The position numbers and the translations under genes were made by a program. The notes beneath the pieces are model-generated. The model saw only the letters and a program-made list of their open reading frames with translations. It did not search any database and was not told the origin of the DNA. From positions 62,001 through 126,000 of the forward strand of contig NZ_QTPO01000015.1 of NCBI RefSeq assembly GCF_003853645.1: DNA of 64,000 nucleotides. The letters are read 5' to 3'. Each line of letters begins with the position of its first letter. Positions within the stretch are counted from its first letter, which is position 1. This DNA is from Burkholderia sp. Bp9143. Its GTDB lineage: Bacteria; Pseudomonadota; Gammaproteobacteria; Burkholderiales; Burkholderiaceae. Below, one piece after another: positions 48,272 through 57,185 of the stretch.

Positions 48272-48988
48272 TCAGGCCATCGCGTGCAGGCGCAGATACA
48301 GCCCGGCCGCCGCGGCGCCGCCGAGCAGCGGGCCGATCACCGGCACCCACGCATAGCGCCAGTCGCTGTCGCGCTTGCCGGGGATCGGCAGCAGCGCATG
48401 CATCAGGCGTGGCGACAGGTCGCGCGCCGGGCTCATTGCATAGCCGGTCGGGCCGCCGAGCGAGATGCCGATGCCGAGCACGAGCAGACCGACGGGCAGC
48501 GCGTCGAGCGCGCCGAGGCCGACCTGCGGCGATGCGAGGTACAGCACGCCGAGGATCAGCACGAACGTGCAGATCGCTTCGGTCAGCACGTTGTGCGTGA
48601 CGCTGCGGATCGCGGGCGCCGTGCAGAACACCGCGAGCTTCAGGTCCGCGTCGACTTCCTTCGCGAAGTGCTGGCGATACGCGAGCCACACGAGCAAGGC
48701 GCCTGCCATCCCGCCGAGCATCTGCGCGAGGATGTAGCCGCCGACCTTCGACCACGCGAACTTGCCCGCGAGCGCGAGGCTGATCGTGACGATCGGGTTC
48801 AGGTGCGCGCCGCTGAACGACGCGGTCACGTAGACGGCGACGAACACCGCCATCGCCCAGCCCATGACGATCACGATCAGGTCCGCACCCTTGCCCTTGG
48901 TCTTCGCAAGCAGCACGTTGGCGACCGCGCCGTTGCCGAGCAGCACGAGGATCGCCGTGCCGATGAATTCCGCAATATAAGGTGACAT
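48272..48988 (-). CDS. glpF: MIP-family glycerol facilitator (GlpF-like) with altered pore motifs
   Basis: Aquaglyceroporin of 238 residues with six membrane helices and two half-helices. The first pore motif reads HLNPI (NPI at residues 64-66) and the second MSPARD (SPA at 186-188), where the family normally has NPA twice; the Arg/Asp after the second are retained, which favours glycerol. The overall layout resembles Gram-positive GlpF (short, IPGKRDSDWRYAWVPVIGPLLGG near the end) more than E. coli GlpF. It is the last gene of glpD-glpK-glpF, 95 nt behind glpK. Confidence 0.88.
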   Translation of the reverse strand: MSPYIAEFIGTAILVLLGNGAVANVLLAKTKGKGADLIVIVMGWAMAVFVAVYVTASFSGAHLNPIVTISLALAGKFAWSKVGGYILAQMLGGMAGALLVWLAYRQHFAKEVDADLKLAVFCTAPAIRSVTHNVLTEAICTFVLILGVLYLASPQVGLGALDALPVGLLVLGIGISLGGPTGYAMSPARDLSPRLMHALLPIPGKRDSDWRYAWVPVIGPLLGGAAAAGLYLRLHAMA

Positions 48989-49083
48989 GTTGTCTCTCGT
49001 AGATGACGGCGGACTCGCGCATCGCGCGGTCCGCCGGTATTGTTGTATTTCGTTCGGATTTCTTGTGGTTACTGCCGCAGTGG

Positions 49084-50586
49084 TTACTGCGCGTCGTCGG
49101 CCCACGCCTTGGCGGCGCGCACCGCGCGCTGCCAGCCGGCCATGCAGCGCTCGACCTGCTCCTTCGGCATCGACGGCGAGAAGCGGCGATCGAGCTGCCA
49201 CTGGCTGCGCACTTCGTCGAGGTTCTTCCAGTAGCCGATCGCGAGGCCCGCGAGGTAGGCCGCGCCGAGCGCGGTCGTCTCGGTGATCTGCGGACGCACG
49301 GCGTCGACGCCGAGCAGGTCGGCCTGGAACTGCATCAGCAGGTCGTTCGCGCTCGCGCCGCCGTCGACGCGCAGCTCGCCGATGCTGATGCCCGAGTCGG
49401 CCTCCATCGCGGCCAGCACGTCGAGCGACTGGTAGGCGATCGCGTCGAGCGCCGCGCGTGCGAGATGCGCGGACGTCGTGCCGCGCGTGACGCCGAACAC
49501 CGAACCGCGTGCCCGTGCGTTCCAGTGCGGCGCGCCGAGGCCCGCGAACGCGGGCACGAGATAGACACCATCGGTGTGCGGCACGCTTGCGGCGAGCGCC
49601 TCGATCTCGGCGGCCGTCTTGATGATGCCGAGGCCGTCGCGCAGCCACTGCACGACCGCGCCCGCGATGAAGATGCTGCCTTCGAGCGCGTACTGCACGT
49701 CGTCGCCGATCTGCCACGCAATCGTCGTGACGAGGTTGTTCTTCGACTCGATCGGCTTGTCGCCGGTGTTCATCATCAGGAAGCAGCCGGTGCCGTAGGT
49801 GTTCTTCACCATGCCCGACGTCGTGCACATCTGGCCGAACAGCGCCGCGTGCTGGTCGCCGGCGATGCCCGCGAGCGGGATCTTCGACGCGAACACCGTG
49901 GTTTTCGTGTGGCCGTAGATTTCCGACGACGCCTTCACTTCCGGCAGCATGCTGCGCGGGATGTCGAGCAGTTCGAGCAGCTCGCTGTCCCACTCGCGCG
50001 TGTGGATGTTGAACAGCATCGTGCGCGACGCGTTCGTCACGTCGGTCACGTGCAGCTCGTGCTTCGTGAAGTTCCACACGAGCCAGCTGTCGACGGTGCC
50101 GAACGCGAGCTTGCCCTGGCGCGCCTTGTCGCGCGCGCCCGGCACGTTGTCGAGGATCCAGCGGATCTTGGTCGCGGAGAAGTACGAGTCGATCGGCAGG
50201 CCGGTCTTCGCGCGCACCTTCGCCTCGAGGCCCTGCTTCTTCAGCGAATCGCAGAAGTCGGCGGTGCGGCGGTCCTGCCACACGATCGCGTTGTAGACGG
50301 GCTGGCCCGTCTCGCGATCCCAGACGATCGTCGTCTCGCGCTGGTTGGTGATGCCGATCGCGGCGATCGACGTGCCGTTGAGGCCGGTGCGCGTGACCGC
50401 TTCGGCGGCGACGCCCGCTTGCGTCGACCAGATTTCCTGCGGGTCGTGCTCGACCCAGCCGGGTTGCGGGTAGATCTGTTCGAATTCCTTCTGGGCGATC
50501 GAAACGATGTTGCCCTGGCGATCGAACAGCATGGCGCGGGAGCTCGTCGTGCCCTGGTCAAGTGCGAGGATGTACTGGTCCTGCAT
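49084..50586 (-). CDS. glpK: Glycerol kinase
   Basis: Phosphorylates glycerol to sn-glycerol 3-phosphate. The 500 residues match the family length and contain [21 protein letters not shown] at the N-terminus, [28 protein letters not shown], and [22 protein letters not shown] near the C-terminus. The start at 50586 (MQDQYIL) aligns with E. coli GlpK; in-frame ATGs slightly upstream also exist. It lies between glpD (105 nt upstream) and glpF. Confidence 0.97.
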   Translation of the reverse strand: MQDQYILALDQGTTSSRAMLFDRQGNIVSIAQKEFEQIYPQPGWVEHDPQEIWSTQAGVAAEAVTRTGLNGTSIAAIGITNQRETTIVWDRETGQPVYNAIVWQDRRTADFCDSLKKQGLEAKVRAKTGLPIDSYFSATKIRWILDNVPGARDKARQGKLAFGTVDSWLVWNFTKHELHVTDVTNASRTMLFNIHTREWDSELLELLDIPRSMLPEVKASSEIYGHTKTTVFASKIPLAGIAGDQHAALFGQMCTTSGMVKNTYGTGCFLMMNTGDKPIESKNNLVTTIAWQIGDDVQYALEGSIFIAGAVVQWLRDGLGIIKTAAEIEALAASVPHTDGVYLVPAFAGLGAPHWNARARGSVFGVTRGTTSAHLARAALDAIAYQSLDVLAAMEADSGISIGELRVDGGASANDLLMQFQADLLGVDAVRPQITETTALGAAYLAGLAIGYWKNLDEVRSQWQLDRRFSPSMPKEQVERCMAGWQRAVRAAKAWADDAQ

Positions 50587-50691
50587 GTCTCTCATCTCCA
50601 TCCGTGGATTGGCGTAGTTGTGATGCGCGCCGCATGTTACGCGGCGCGTCGGTGAATCAACGTCGGTCAGACAACTGCAACTGCAAACCGG

Positions 50692-52215
50692 TCATGCGTG
50701 CGGCGCGTGCGCGGCGGCGAACCACGCGTCGACCGCGGCGGTCACCGCGTCGAGCGTGCCCGGCGCGACGTGCAGGCCGAGCTTCGAGCGGCGCCACAGC
50801 ACGTCCTGCGCGCAGGTCGCCCATTCGACGTCGCGCAGGTAGCGCAGTTCGGCGTCGTGGATGCCCGGTGCGATCTCGCTGCCGAGGTCGGCGAGGGACG
50901 TCGCGCCGTCGACCACGCGCTCCGCGCGCGTGCCGTACGCACGCGCATAGCGGCGTGCAAGCGCGGCGGGCAGCCACGGATGGCGTTTCGCGAACGCGTC
51001 GGCGAACACGTCGAACTTCGCGTTCGCGATGTCGCCGCCCGGCAGCGGCGCGCCGGCCGTCCAGGTCTTCGCGTCGCGGCCGAGCGCACCGCACAGCAGG
51101 TCGGCTGCTTCTTCGGCGAGCTTGCGGAACGTCGTGATCTTGCCGCCGAACACCGACAGCAGCGGTGCGCCGGCGCCGTCGTCCATCTCGAGGCGGTAGT
51201 CGCGCGTGACGGCCGACGCGTTCGCCGCGTTTTCGTCCTCGAGCAGCGGGCGCACGCCCGAATAGGTCCAGTGCACGTCGGCCGGCGAGATCTTGCGCTT
51301 GAAGTAGCGGTTGATCGAATCGCACAGATACTGCGTCTCGTCGCGATCGATCGCGACCTTCGCGGGATCGTTCGTGTATTCGACGTCGGTCGTGCCGATC
51401 AGCGTGAAGTCGTGCTCGTACGGAATCGCGAAGATGATCCGCTTGTCCGGGTTCTGGAAGATGTAGGCGTGGTCGTGGTCGAACAGGCGCCGCGTGATGA
51501 TGTGGCTGCCCTTCACGAGCCGCACGCTGTGCTGCGCGCCGCGACCGAGCGCGCCGTGCAGTACTTCGCCGACCCACGGGCCGGCCGCGTTCGCGACCGC
51601 GCGCGCATGCACGACGCGGATCGAGCCGTCCGCGTGCTGCAGCCGCGCTTCCCATTCGTCGCCGTGGCGTTCGGCGGATACGAGCTTGGTGCGGGTGAGG
51701 ATCTCCGCGCCGCGCTCCTTCGCATCGAGCGCGTTCAGCACGACGAGGCGCGCGTCGTCGACCCAGCCGTCCGAATACACGAAGCCGCGCTTGATCGAGT
51801 CGATCAGCGGCGCGCCGGCCGCATGGCGGCGCATGTCGATGCCGCGCGAGCCGGGCAACAGTTCGCGCTTCGCGAGGTGATCGTAGAGGAACAGGCCGAT
51901 GCGGATCAGCCAGGCCGGCCGCAGGTTCGGCATGTGCGGCATCACGAAGCGCAGCGGCCACATGATGTGCGGCGCCGCGCGCAGCAGCGTCTCACGCTCC
52001 TGCAGCGCTTTGCGGACGAGTCCGAATTCGTTGTATTCGAGGTAGCGCAGGCCGCCGTGAATCAGCTTCGTGCTGGACGACGACGTGTGCGACGCGAGGT
52101 CGTCCTGCTCGCAAAGCAGGACCGACAGGCCGCGGCCGGCCGCATCGCGCGCGATGCCCGCGCCGTTGATGCCGCCGCCGACGACGAGCAGATCGTAGCG
52201 ATTCGGTTGGGTCAC
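50692..52215 (-). CDS. glpD: Aerobic glycerol-3-phosphate dehydrogenase
   Basis: Membrane-associated FAD enzyme that oxidises glycerol 3-phosphate to dihydroxyacetone phosphate and feeds electrons to the quinone pool. The 507-residue protein begins with YDLLVVGGGINGAGIARDAAGRGLSV and contains SSSSTKLIHGGLRYLE, GTTDVEYTND and LSVFGGKITTFRKLAEEAAD. I chose the GTG start at 52215 with AAGGA about 7 nt upstream, because an ATG-initiated frame would add about 97 residues across the operator. A strong GlpR-like site lies 41-60 nt upstream. Confidence 0.96.
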   Translation of the reverse strand: MTQPNRYDLLVVGGGINGAGIARDAAGRGLSVLLCEQDDLASHTSSSSTKLIHGGLRYLEYNEFGLVRKALQERETLLRAAPHIMWPLRFVMPHMPNLRPAWLIRIGLFLYDHLAKRELLPGSRGIDMRRHAAGAPLIDSIKRGFVYSDGWVDDARLVVLNALDAKERGAEILTRTKLVSAERHGDEWEARLQHADGSIRVVHARAVANAAGPWVGEVLHGALGRGAQHSVRLVKGSHIITRRLFDHDHAYIFQNPDKRIIFAIPYEHDFTLIGTTDVEYTNDPAKVAIDRDETQYLCDSINRYFKRKISPADVHWTYSGVRPLLEDENAANASAVTRDYRLEMDDGAGAPLLSVFGGKITTFRKLAEEAADLLCGALGRDAKTWTAGAPLPGGDIANAKFDVFADAFAKRHPWLPAALARRYARAYGTRAERVVDGATSLADLGSEIAPGIHDAELRYLRDVEWATCAQDVLWRRSKLGLHVAPGTLDAVTAAVDAWFAAAHAPHA

Positions 52216-52255
52216 CCTGCTGTCCTTATCGTCTGATGGAAATGGACGAACATGA

Positions 52256-52275
52256 AATGTTCGAATTCGAAATTT
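52256..52275. promoter_or_regulatory. GlpR-type operator before glpD
   Basis: The sequence AATGTTCGAA followed by TTCGAAATTT matches the E. coli GlpR palindrome consensus (WATKYTCGWW-WWCGAMRATW) at 19 of 20 positions. A second half-site, AAAGTTCGAA, is at 52297-52306. It lies in the only AT-rich part of the glpD/lipoprotein divergent region, as expected for a promoter-overlapping operator of the DeoR-family regulator at 53334. Confidence 0.8.
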
Positions 52276-52378
52276 AACGAACGAAATCGAAAAAGTAAAG
52301 TTCGAATAAGCGGGGCCAGTAGCGCGTGGCGCGATCCCGGACGATACTGGCGGAATCGACCGCTTCGCGAGGTGAATC

Positions 52379-52747
52379 ATGCGTATTGGGATGTGGGCCG
52401 GCGCGTGCGCCGTCGTGCTGGCAGCGTGCGGCGCCGGCACGCCGCCGCTTGCCGGCAACTGGCGGGCGCCGTCGTTCGTCGACCTGCAGACGTCGTGCGG
52501 CGGCACCGCGCACGACTGGGGCGCGGACGCGCAGCCGGTCTATTCGACGCTGTACGACGCGTATGTGGCGAAACGGTATCGCGGGCTGACGCAGGCGAAC
52601 TATTGCGCGTTCGTAAACGAACTTTCGGCGCACTATGCGGCGCCCGACGCGGCGGGGCGGGCCGGATGGGTCGCGTATTTCAACGGCGCACGCGCGCAGG
52701 CCGTCAGCTGGCGGGCCGCGGTCGATCCGACGCTGCGCGGCGGCTGA
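52379..52747 (+). CDS. Putative lipoprotein, function unknown
   Basis: A 122-residue exported protein. The N-terminus MRIGMWAGACAVVLAACGAG has a short basic start, a hydrophobic core and the lipobox LAAC, so it is probably a lipoprotein. The mature part has a paired Cys motif (TSCGG ... NYCAF) that could form a disulfide, and no domain I recognise. GAGGTG is 3-8 nt before the ATG. It is divergent from glpD and shares its AT-rich control region, so glycerol control is possible. Confidence 0.65.
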   Translation: MRIGMWAGACAVVLAACGAGTPPLAGNWRAPSFVDLQTSCGGTAHDWGADAQPVYSTLYDAYVAKRYRGLTQANYCAFVNELSAHYAAPDAAGRAGWVAYFNGARAQAVSWRAAVDPTLRGG

Positions 52748-52833
52748 CGCCGGAACGCTGCGGGAGGCGGGAAAACGGGAAAAGCGGCGACCGGAAATCC
52801 GGCCGCCGCGCTCAGGTCAGGAACAGCGGGACT

Positions 52834-53031
52834 TCAGGAATAGCGGCATTTGATGGATCGCAACGCGGCGTCGCCGGTTTCGGTCACGCAGTATTTGCGT
52901 CCCGATCCCAGCCCTTCCAGCCGCACGAGCTGCTGTTCGAGCAGCGCGTCGAGTTCATCGCGATCCATGTCGCCGTGATCGGGGGCATCCTTCACAAGCA
53001 GTAGCGTGGCGAATTCATGCGGACTCAGCAT
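52834..53031 (-). CDS. Small conserved-looking protein, possibly winged-helix
   Basis: A 65-residue soluble protein, MLSPHEFATLLLVKDA ... KYCVTETGDAALRSI. The helix-helix-wing pattern (DRDELDALLEQQLVRLEGLGSGRKYCVTETGDAAL) resembles a truncated winged-helix DNA-binding fold. No function can be assigned. The start at 53031 has GGAGAG about 4-9 nt upstream; an ATG at 53043 would add four residues. The 16-nt inverted repeat at 53088-53103 lies about 60 nt upstream. Confidence 0.55.
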   Translation of the reverse strand: MLSPHEFATLLLVKDAPDHGDMDRDELDALLEQQLVRLEGLGSGRKYCVTETGDAALRSIKCRYS

Positions 53032-53333
53032 CGTTCTCTCCATGGCAATCGGTTTGCCCGCGCCGCCGGCGCAAACGCCGGTGCGCGATACCCCGCAGGG
53101 TATGGCTTGGGGGGAAAGCTGTATTCGCCGGCCTTGGGATTCGCACACGCCTTGGCACAGGCGGATCGGGCGAACGGGCCGGGGAACTGGAGTCTAGTCG
53201 AGCGCGCGGGCAACGACAAATCGTGCCCCGTTAATTTTCAGTTTGACAGGCCCGCGTGCCGCAAGCGGTTCGGTCGCCGCGCCAACTTCTTGATTTCACT
53301 TGAAGTTTCAGGTGCGGTGCAGCATCGCAAGCG
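53032..53333. other. Intergenic region between the 65-residue gene and glpR
   Basis: No gene in 302 bases. It contains the inverted repeat ATACCC-CGCA-GGGTAT (53088-53103), which looks like a CsoR/FrmR-type operator, and less GC-rich sequence near 53220-53320 (TTAATTTTCAGTTTGACAGG, TTGATTTCACTTGAAGTTTC). The latter is downstream of the glpR stop and upstream of the small gene. Confidence 0.4.
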
Positions 53334-54113
53334 TCATTCCGGGACGTACACCTGGGTGCCCGCGTTCGCCACCGCGTCGGCCATCTCCGGCGGCAGCGGC
53401 TTGTCGGTGAAGAGCGCATGGACCTGGCTCAGGTGGCCCTGGCGCACCAGCGCCGGGCGGCCGACCTTGGAATGATCGGCGACGAGGTAGACCGTGCGCG
53501 CATGCTGCATGATCGCCTCGGCCACGCGCACCTCGCGCGTGTCGAAGTCGCGCAGCGTGCCGTCGGCCTCGATCGCGGACGTGCCGATGATCGCGTAGTC
53601 GACCTTGAACTGGCGGATGAAGTCGATCGCGAGTTCGCCGACGATGCCCTTGTCCCACGGCCGCACGATGCCGCCCGTGATCAGCACCTCGCAGTCGGGG
53701 TAGCCGCTCATCATCGACGCGACGTTCAGGTTGTTCGTGATCACGTGCAGCCCGTGATGGCGGTTCAGTGCGCGCGCAACTTCCTCGGTCGTGGTGCCGA
53801 GGTTGATGAACAGCGATGCCTGGTCGGGGATGTGCGACGCGGCGAGCGCAGCGATGCGCCGCTTCTCGTCGTGGAACATCCGCTGGCGCGCGGTGTACGA
53901 CACGTTCTCCGAACTGGTCGGCAGGCTCGCGCCGCCGTGGTAGCGGCGCAGCAGGTTCAGGTCGGCGAGCCAGTTCACGTCGCGGCGGATCGTCTGCGGC
54001 GTGACCGCGAAGTGCGCGGCGAGATCGTCGACGGTCACGAAGCCGTCGCGCTGCACCCATTCGAGCAGTTCCTGCTGACGCGCGTTGAGGGTGAGGCGGG
54101 GATCTCGGGTCAT
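53334..54113 (-). CDS. glpR: DeoR-family regulator, probable glycerol-3-phosphate repressor
   Basis: A 259-residue DeoR protein with the N-terminal HTH (about residues 8-60: ARQQELLEWVQRDGFVTVDDLAAHFAVTPQTIRRDVNWL) and the DeoR sensor domain (FINLGTTTEEVARAL, VITNNLNVA, ITGGIVRPWDKGIVGELAIDFI, YLVADHSKVGRPALV). The segment IRRDVNWLADLNLLRRYHGGA and its position behind glpF-K-D make it the likely GlpR, with sn-glycerol 3-phosphate as inducer. The start at 54113 was chosen; the longer frame adds 40 non-conserved residues. The GlpR-like palindrome before glpD supports the assignment. Confidence 0.9.
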   Translation of the reverse strand: MTRDPRLTLNARQQELLEWVQRDGFVTVDDLAAHFAVTPQTIRRDVNWLADLNLLRRYHGGASLPTSSENVSYTARQRMFHDEKRRIAALAASHIPDQASLFINLGTTTEEVARALNRHHGLHVITNNLNVASMMSGYPDCEVLITGGIVRPWDKGIVGELAIDFIRQFKVDYAIIGTSAIEADGTLRDFDTREVRVAEAIMQHARTVYLVADHSKVGRPALVRQGHLSQVHALFTDKPLPPEMADAVANAGTQVYVPE

Positions 54114-54336
54114 GGCTCGGCGGTCAGGTCGTGAGGCGGAGCGGGTATTGTAAGGGCGGGAAGGGCGTTCGACCGGCCTCCGGCGTATCACTGCCCGGAA
54201 TTCATGCGGAAAGAGCATGGATTCATGTGACAAATGAATTTGTGCGATCGCGCGGATCGCGCTGCAATGGCGGACTGTCCGCGCACGCCAGTCGTGCGTC
54301 CGGCGCGTTCATTCAGCTTTCGACGAGGTCGAACCG

Positions 54337-55977
54337 ATGACTGGCTTCAACTGGCACAACCCGTATCCGACGACCCGCATTCCGGTGTTCGCGCGCAACG
54401 TCGTGTCGACGTCGCATCCGCTCGCCGCGCAGGCCGGGCTGCGGATGCTGTGGAAGGGCGGCAATGCCGTCGATGCGGCGCTGGCCGCCGCGGCCGCGAT
54501 CACGGTGGTCGAGCCCGTGTCGTGCGGGCTCGGCGGCGATGCGTTCGCGCTCGTGTGGGACGGCGGGCGGCTGTCCGGGTTGAATGCGTCGGGTGTCGCA
54601 CCGGCCGCGTGGAATCCTGACTATTTCCGCAAGCGCCACGGCGAGGATGCGCACGGTATCGCGAACAAGCCGACGCGCGGCTGGGACACCGTCACGGTGC
54701 CGGGCGTGATCGCGGGCTGGGAAGCGCTGCATGCGAAGTTCGGGTCGCTGCCGTTCGCGGACCTGCTCGAGCCGGCGATCGAGATCGCCGAGCGCGGCTA
54801 TTCGGTACCGCCGATCGTCGCGCACAAGTGGGCGGCCGCGGTGCCCGAACTGCAGGGGTTGCCGGGCTTCGCCGATACCTTCATGCCGCGCGGGCGCGCG
54901 CCGCGTGTCGGCGAACGCATGTGCCTGCCGGGCCACGCGCAGACGCTGCGCACGCTCGCGAAGGACGGCCCGCGTGCGTTCTACGAGGGCGCGCTCGCCG
55001 CGCGGATCGCGGCGTTCGCGCGCGAAGGCGGCGGCGCGCTGACCGAAGCCGACTTGCGTGCGTACCGGCCGGAATGGGTCGAGCCGATCGGCAAGCGCTT
55101 CGGCCGCCACACGATTCACGAGATCCCGCCGAACGGGCAGGGCATCGCGGCGCTGATCGCGCTCGGGATCGCCGAGCATGCGGGCCTGACCGAATGGCCC
55201 GTCGATTCGGTCGACTCGCAGCACCTGCAGATCGAGGCGATGAAGCTCGCGTTCGCGGACGTCTATCGCTACGTCGCCGATCCGCGCGCGATGGACGTGA
55301 CGCCCGCGCGGATGCTCGACGACGCGTATCTCGCGGAACGCGCGAAGCTGATCGATCGCACGCGCGCGACGCACTTCGCTGCCGGCCGGCCGCATTCGGG
55401 CGGCACGATCTACCTGTCGGCGGCGGACGAGCGCGGGATGATGGTGAGCTTCATTCAGTCGAACTACATGGGCTTCGGATCGGGGCTCGTCGTACCCGGT
55501 ACGGGCATCGCATTGCAGAACCGCGGGCACGGCTTCTCGATGGACCCGGCGTCGCCGAACGTCGTCGCGGGCGGCAAGCGGCCGTTCCATACGATCATCC
55601 CCGCGTTCGTCACCGAGGAAGTCGACGACCGCACCGAGGCCGTGATGAGCTTCGGCGTGATGGGTGGCGACATGCAGCCGCAGGGCCACCTGCAGACCGT
55701 CGTGCGGATGCTCGGCTACGGGCAGCAGCCGCAGGCCGCGTGCGACGCGCCGCGCTGGAAGGTCAATCGCGACTTCACGCTCGACGTCGAGTCGACGATG
55801 AAGCGCGAGACGGTCGATGGGCTCGCCGCGCGCGGCCATACGATCAAGTCGATCGACGATCCCTACATGGATTTCGGCTCGGGGCAGTTCGTGTGGCGCC
55901 TCGATCGCGACGATCCCGAGCGCGGCTACGTCGCCGCGAGCGACAGCCGGCGCGACGGTCTGGCTGCCGGTTTCTGA
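54337..55977 (+). CDS. Gamma-glutamyltransferase family protein
   Basis: Ntn-hydrolase of 546 residues. The N-terminal part has ATSHPLAAQAG-like VVSTSHPLAAQAGLRMLWKGGNAVDAALAAAAAITVVEPVSCGLGGDAF. The self-cleavage/nucleophile Thr is residue 357 in SGGTIYLSAADERGMMVSFIQSN, followed by the small-subunit pattern GTGIALQNRGHGFS. The usual TTH after the nucleophile is TIY here. No signal peptide is evident, so it is probably cytoplasmic like YwrD-type members rather than periplasmic glutathione hydrolase. Substrate uncertain. A strong terminator follows. Confidence 0.85.
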   Translation: MTGFNWHNPYPTTRIPVFARNVVSTSHPLAAQAGLRMLWKGGNAVDAALAAAAAITVVEPVSCGLGGDAFALVWDGGRLSGLNASGVAPAAWNPDYFRKRHGEDAHGIANKPTRGWDTVTVPGVIAGWEALHAKFGSLPFADLLEPAIEIAERGYSVPPIVAHKWAAAVPELQGLPGFADTFMPRGRAPRVGERMCLPGHAQTLRTLAKDGPRAFYEGALAARIAAFAREGGGALTEADLRAYRPEWVEPIGKRFGRHTIHEIPPNGQGIAALIALGIAEHAGLTEWPVDSVDSQHLQIEAMKLAFADVYRYVADPRAMDVTPARMLDDAYLAERAKLIDRTRATHFAAGRPHSGGTIYLSAADERGMMVSFIQSNYMGFGSGLVVPGTGIALQNRGHGFSMDPASPNVVAGGKRPFHTIIPAFVTEEVDDRTEAVMSFGVMGGDMQPQGHLQTVVRMLGYGQQPQAACDAPRWKVNRDFTLDVESTMKRETVDGLAARGHTIKSIDDPYMDFGSGQFVWRLDRDDPERGYVAASDSRRDGLAAGF

Positions 55978-56002
55978 CGGAACGCTTCCAGTCTTGCGCT
56001 CG

Positions 56003-56033
56003 ACGGGCGGCCGAATGGCCGCCCGTTTCGTTT
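56003..56033 (+). terminator. Rho-independent terminator after the GGT-family gene
   Basis: Ten-base perfect stem ACGGGCGGCC / GGCCGCCCGT with a GAAT loop, followed by TTCGTTT. It lies 26 nt after the stop codon. Confidence 0.85.
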
Positions 56034-56290
56034 GATGCGGCGCATACCATCGAACGCGCGCAACCGGTTCGAACAACTCATCTAACGAACCGCAACATGC
56101 GCAATGGAACTGCGACTGTCAGGCATGGTCAGTGCTTGAAGCACGAACATAAAAGTCCGGCTAAGATGCCAGCATGGTTCGGCCGGACCAATCCACTAAT
56201 AAATGCAAGCAAAAAGTCGCCTGCGGGCGCGCCGGGCCCGTGCCGAACGCATTGGCCGGACGGCCGCGCGACGACTGGGAGCGCACCACC

Positions 56291-57118
56291 ATGCCTACTG
56301 AAACGACGCATGTCATGCCGTGGCGTATCGAGGACATCGACCTGAACCGGATCGATCGTCAGCGCGCCGCCGCGAACGAGGATCTGCTGCTGTTGCTGTG
56401 CGCGTCGTCGTTCATCGAAAGCGGCTCGGATCTCTACACGAGCAACCTGAGCGAGTTCTTCAACGACGATCCGGAAGTCTCCGCGTGGCTCAACAATGCA
56501 TGGGAGCACGAGGAACTGCAGCACGGGCGCGCGCTGAAGGCGTACATCGCGCACGTGTGGCCCGAGTTCGACTGGGATACCGCGTTCGCGAATTTCTTCG
56601 CCGAGTATTCGAAGACCTGCTCGGTCGATGCGTTCGAGAAGACCCGCGCGCTCGAGATGGTCGCGCGCTGCGTCGTCGAGACGGGCACGGCCACGCTCTA
56701 TCGTGCGATCAACGAATGTTCGGACGAGCCGGTGCTGAAGGAAATTACCGACAACATCCGCTCGGACGAAGTGCGTCACTACAAGCACTTCTTCAAGTTC
56801 TTCAAGAAGTACAACAAGCTCGAAGGCAACGGCCGGCTCGCGGTGCTCGGCGCGCTGATGCGCCGCGTGATGGAAATCAAGAACGAGGATTCCGAGATCG
56901 CGCTGCGCCACGTGTTCGCGATTCGCTATCCTGATCGCATCGGCGACAGTCAATACAACCGCGAGCGTGCCGCGCGCATCAGCTCGCTCGTCCGGCGCAA
57001 CCTGTCGGCCGACATGTGCGTGAAGATGCTGCTCAAGCCGCTCGACCTGCCCGCGAAGATCCAGCCGAGCGTCCACTATCCGCTGACGAAGATCACGCGG
57101 CACGTATTCATGCGCTGA
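56291..57118 (+). CDS. Ferritin-like diiron domain protein
   Basis: A 275-residue four-helix protein. Carboxylate/histidine iron-ligand patterns are visible: EHEELQHGRAL (E-x2-H), then VETGTATLYRAINE (Glu) and RSDEVRHYKHFFKFF (E-x2-H), spaced as in ferritin-like diiron oxygenases and desaturases. No membrane helices. The start at 56291 (MPTETTHVM) fits; the longer frame adds 39 residues of unlikely composition. Many Burkholderia carry it as a ferritin-like protein of unknown activity. The 257 nt upstream hold no gene; a short inverted repeat, GTGCTTGAAGCAC, is at about 56131-56143. Confidence 0.75.
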   Translation: MPTETTHVMPWRIEDIDLNRIDRQRAAANEDLLLLLCASSFIESGSDLYTSNLSEFFNDDPEVSAWLNNAWEHEELQHGRALKAYIAHVWPEFDWDTAFANFFAEYSKTCSVDAFEKTRALEMVARCVVETGTATLYRAINECSDEPVLKEITDNIRSDEVRHYKHFFKFFKKYNKLEGNGRLAVLGALMRRVMEIKNEDSEIALRHVFAIRYPDRIGDSQYNRERAARISSLVRRNLSADMCVKMLLKPLDLPAKIQPSVHYPLTKITRHVFMR

Positions 57119-57185
57119 CCGTCACCGCGCGGCCTTGGCGCGCTATGCTGCGCCATATCGTCTGCTTTACACCGGGCCCGCCATC

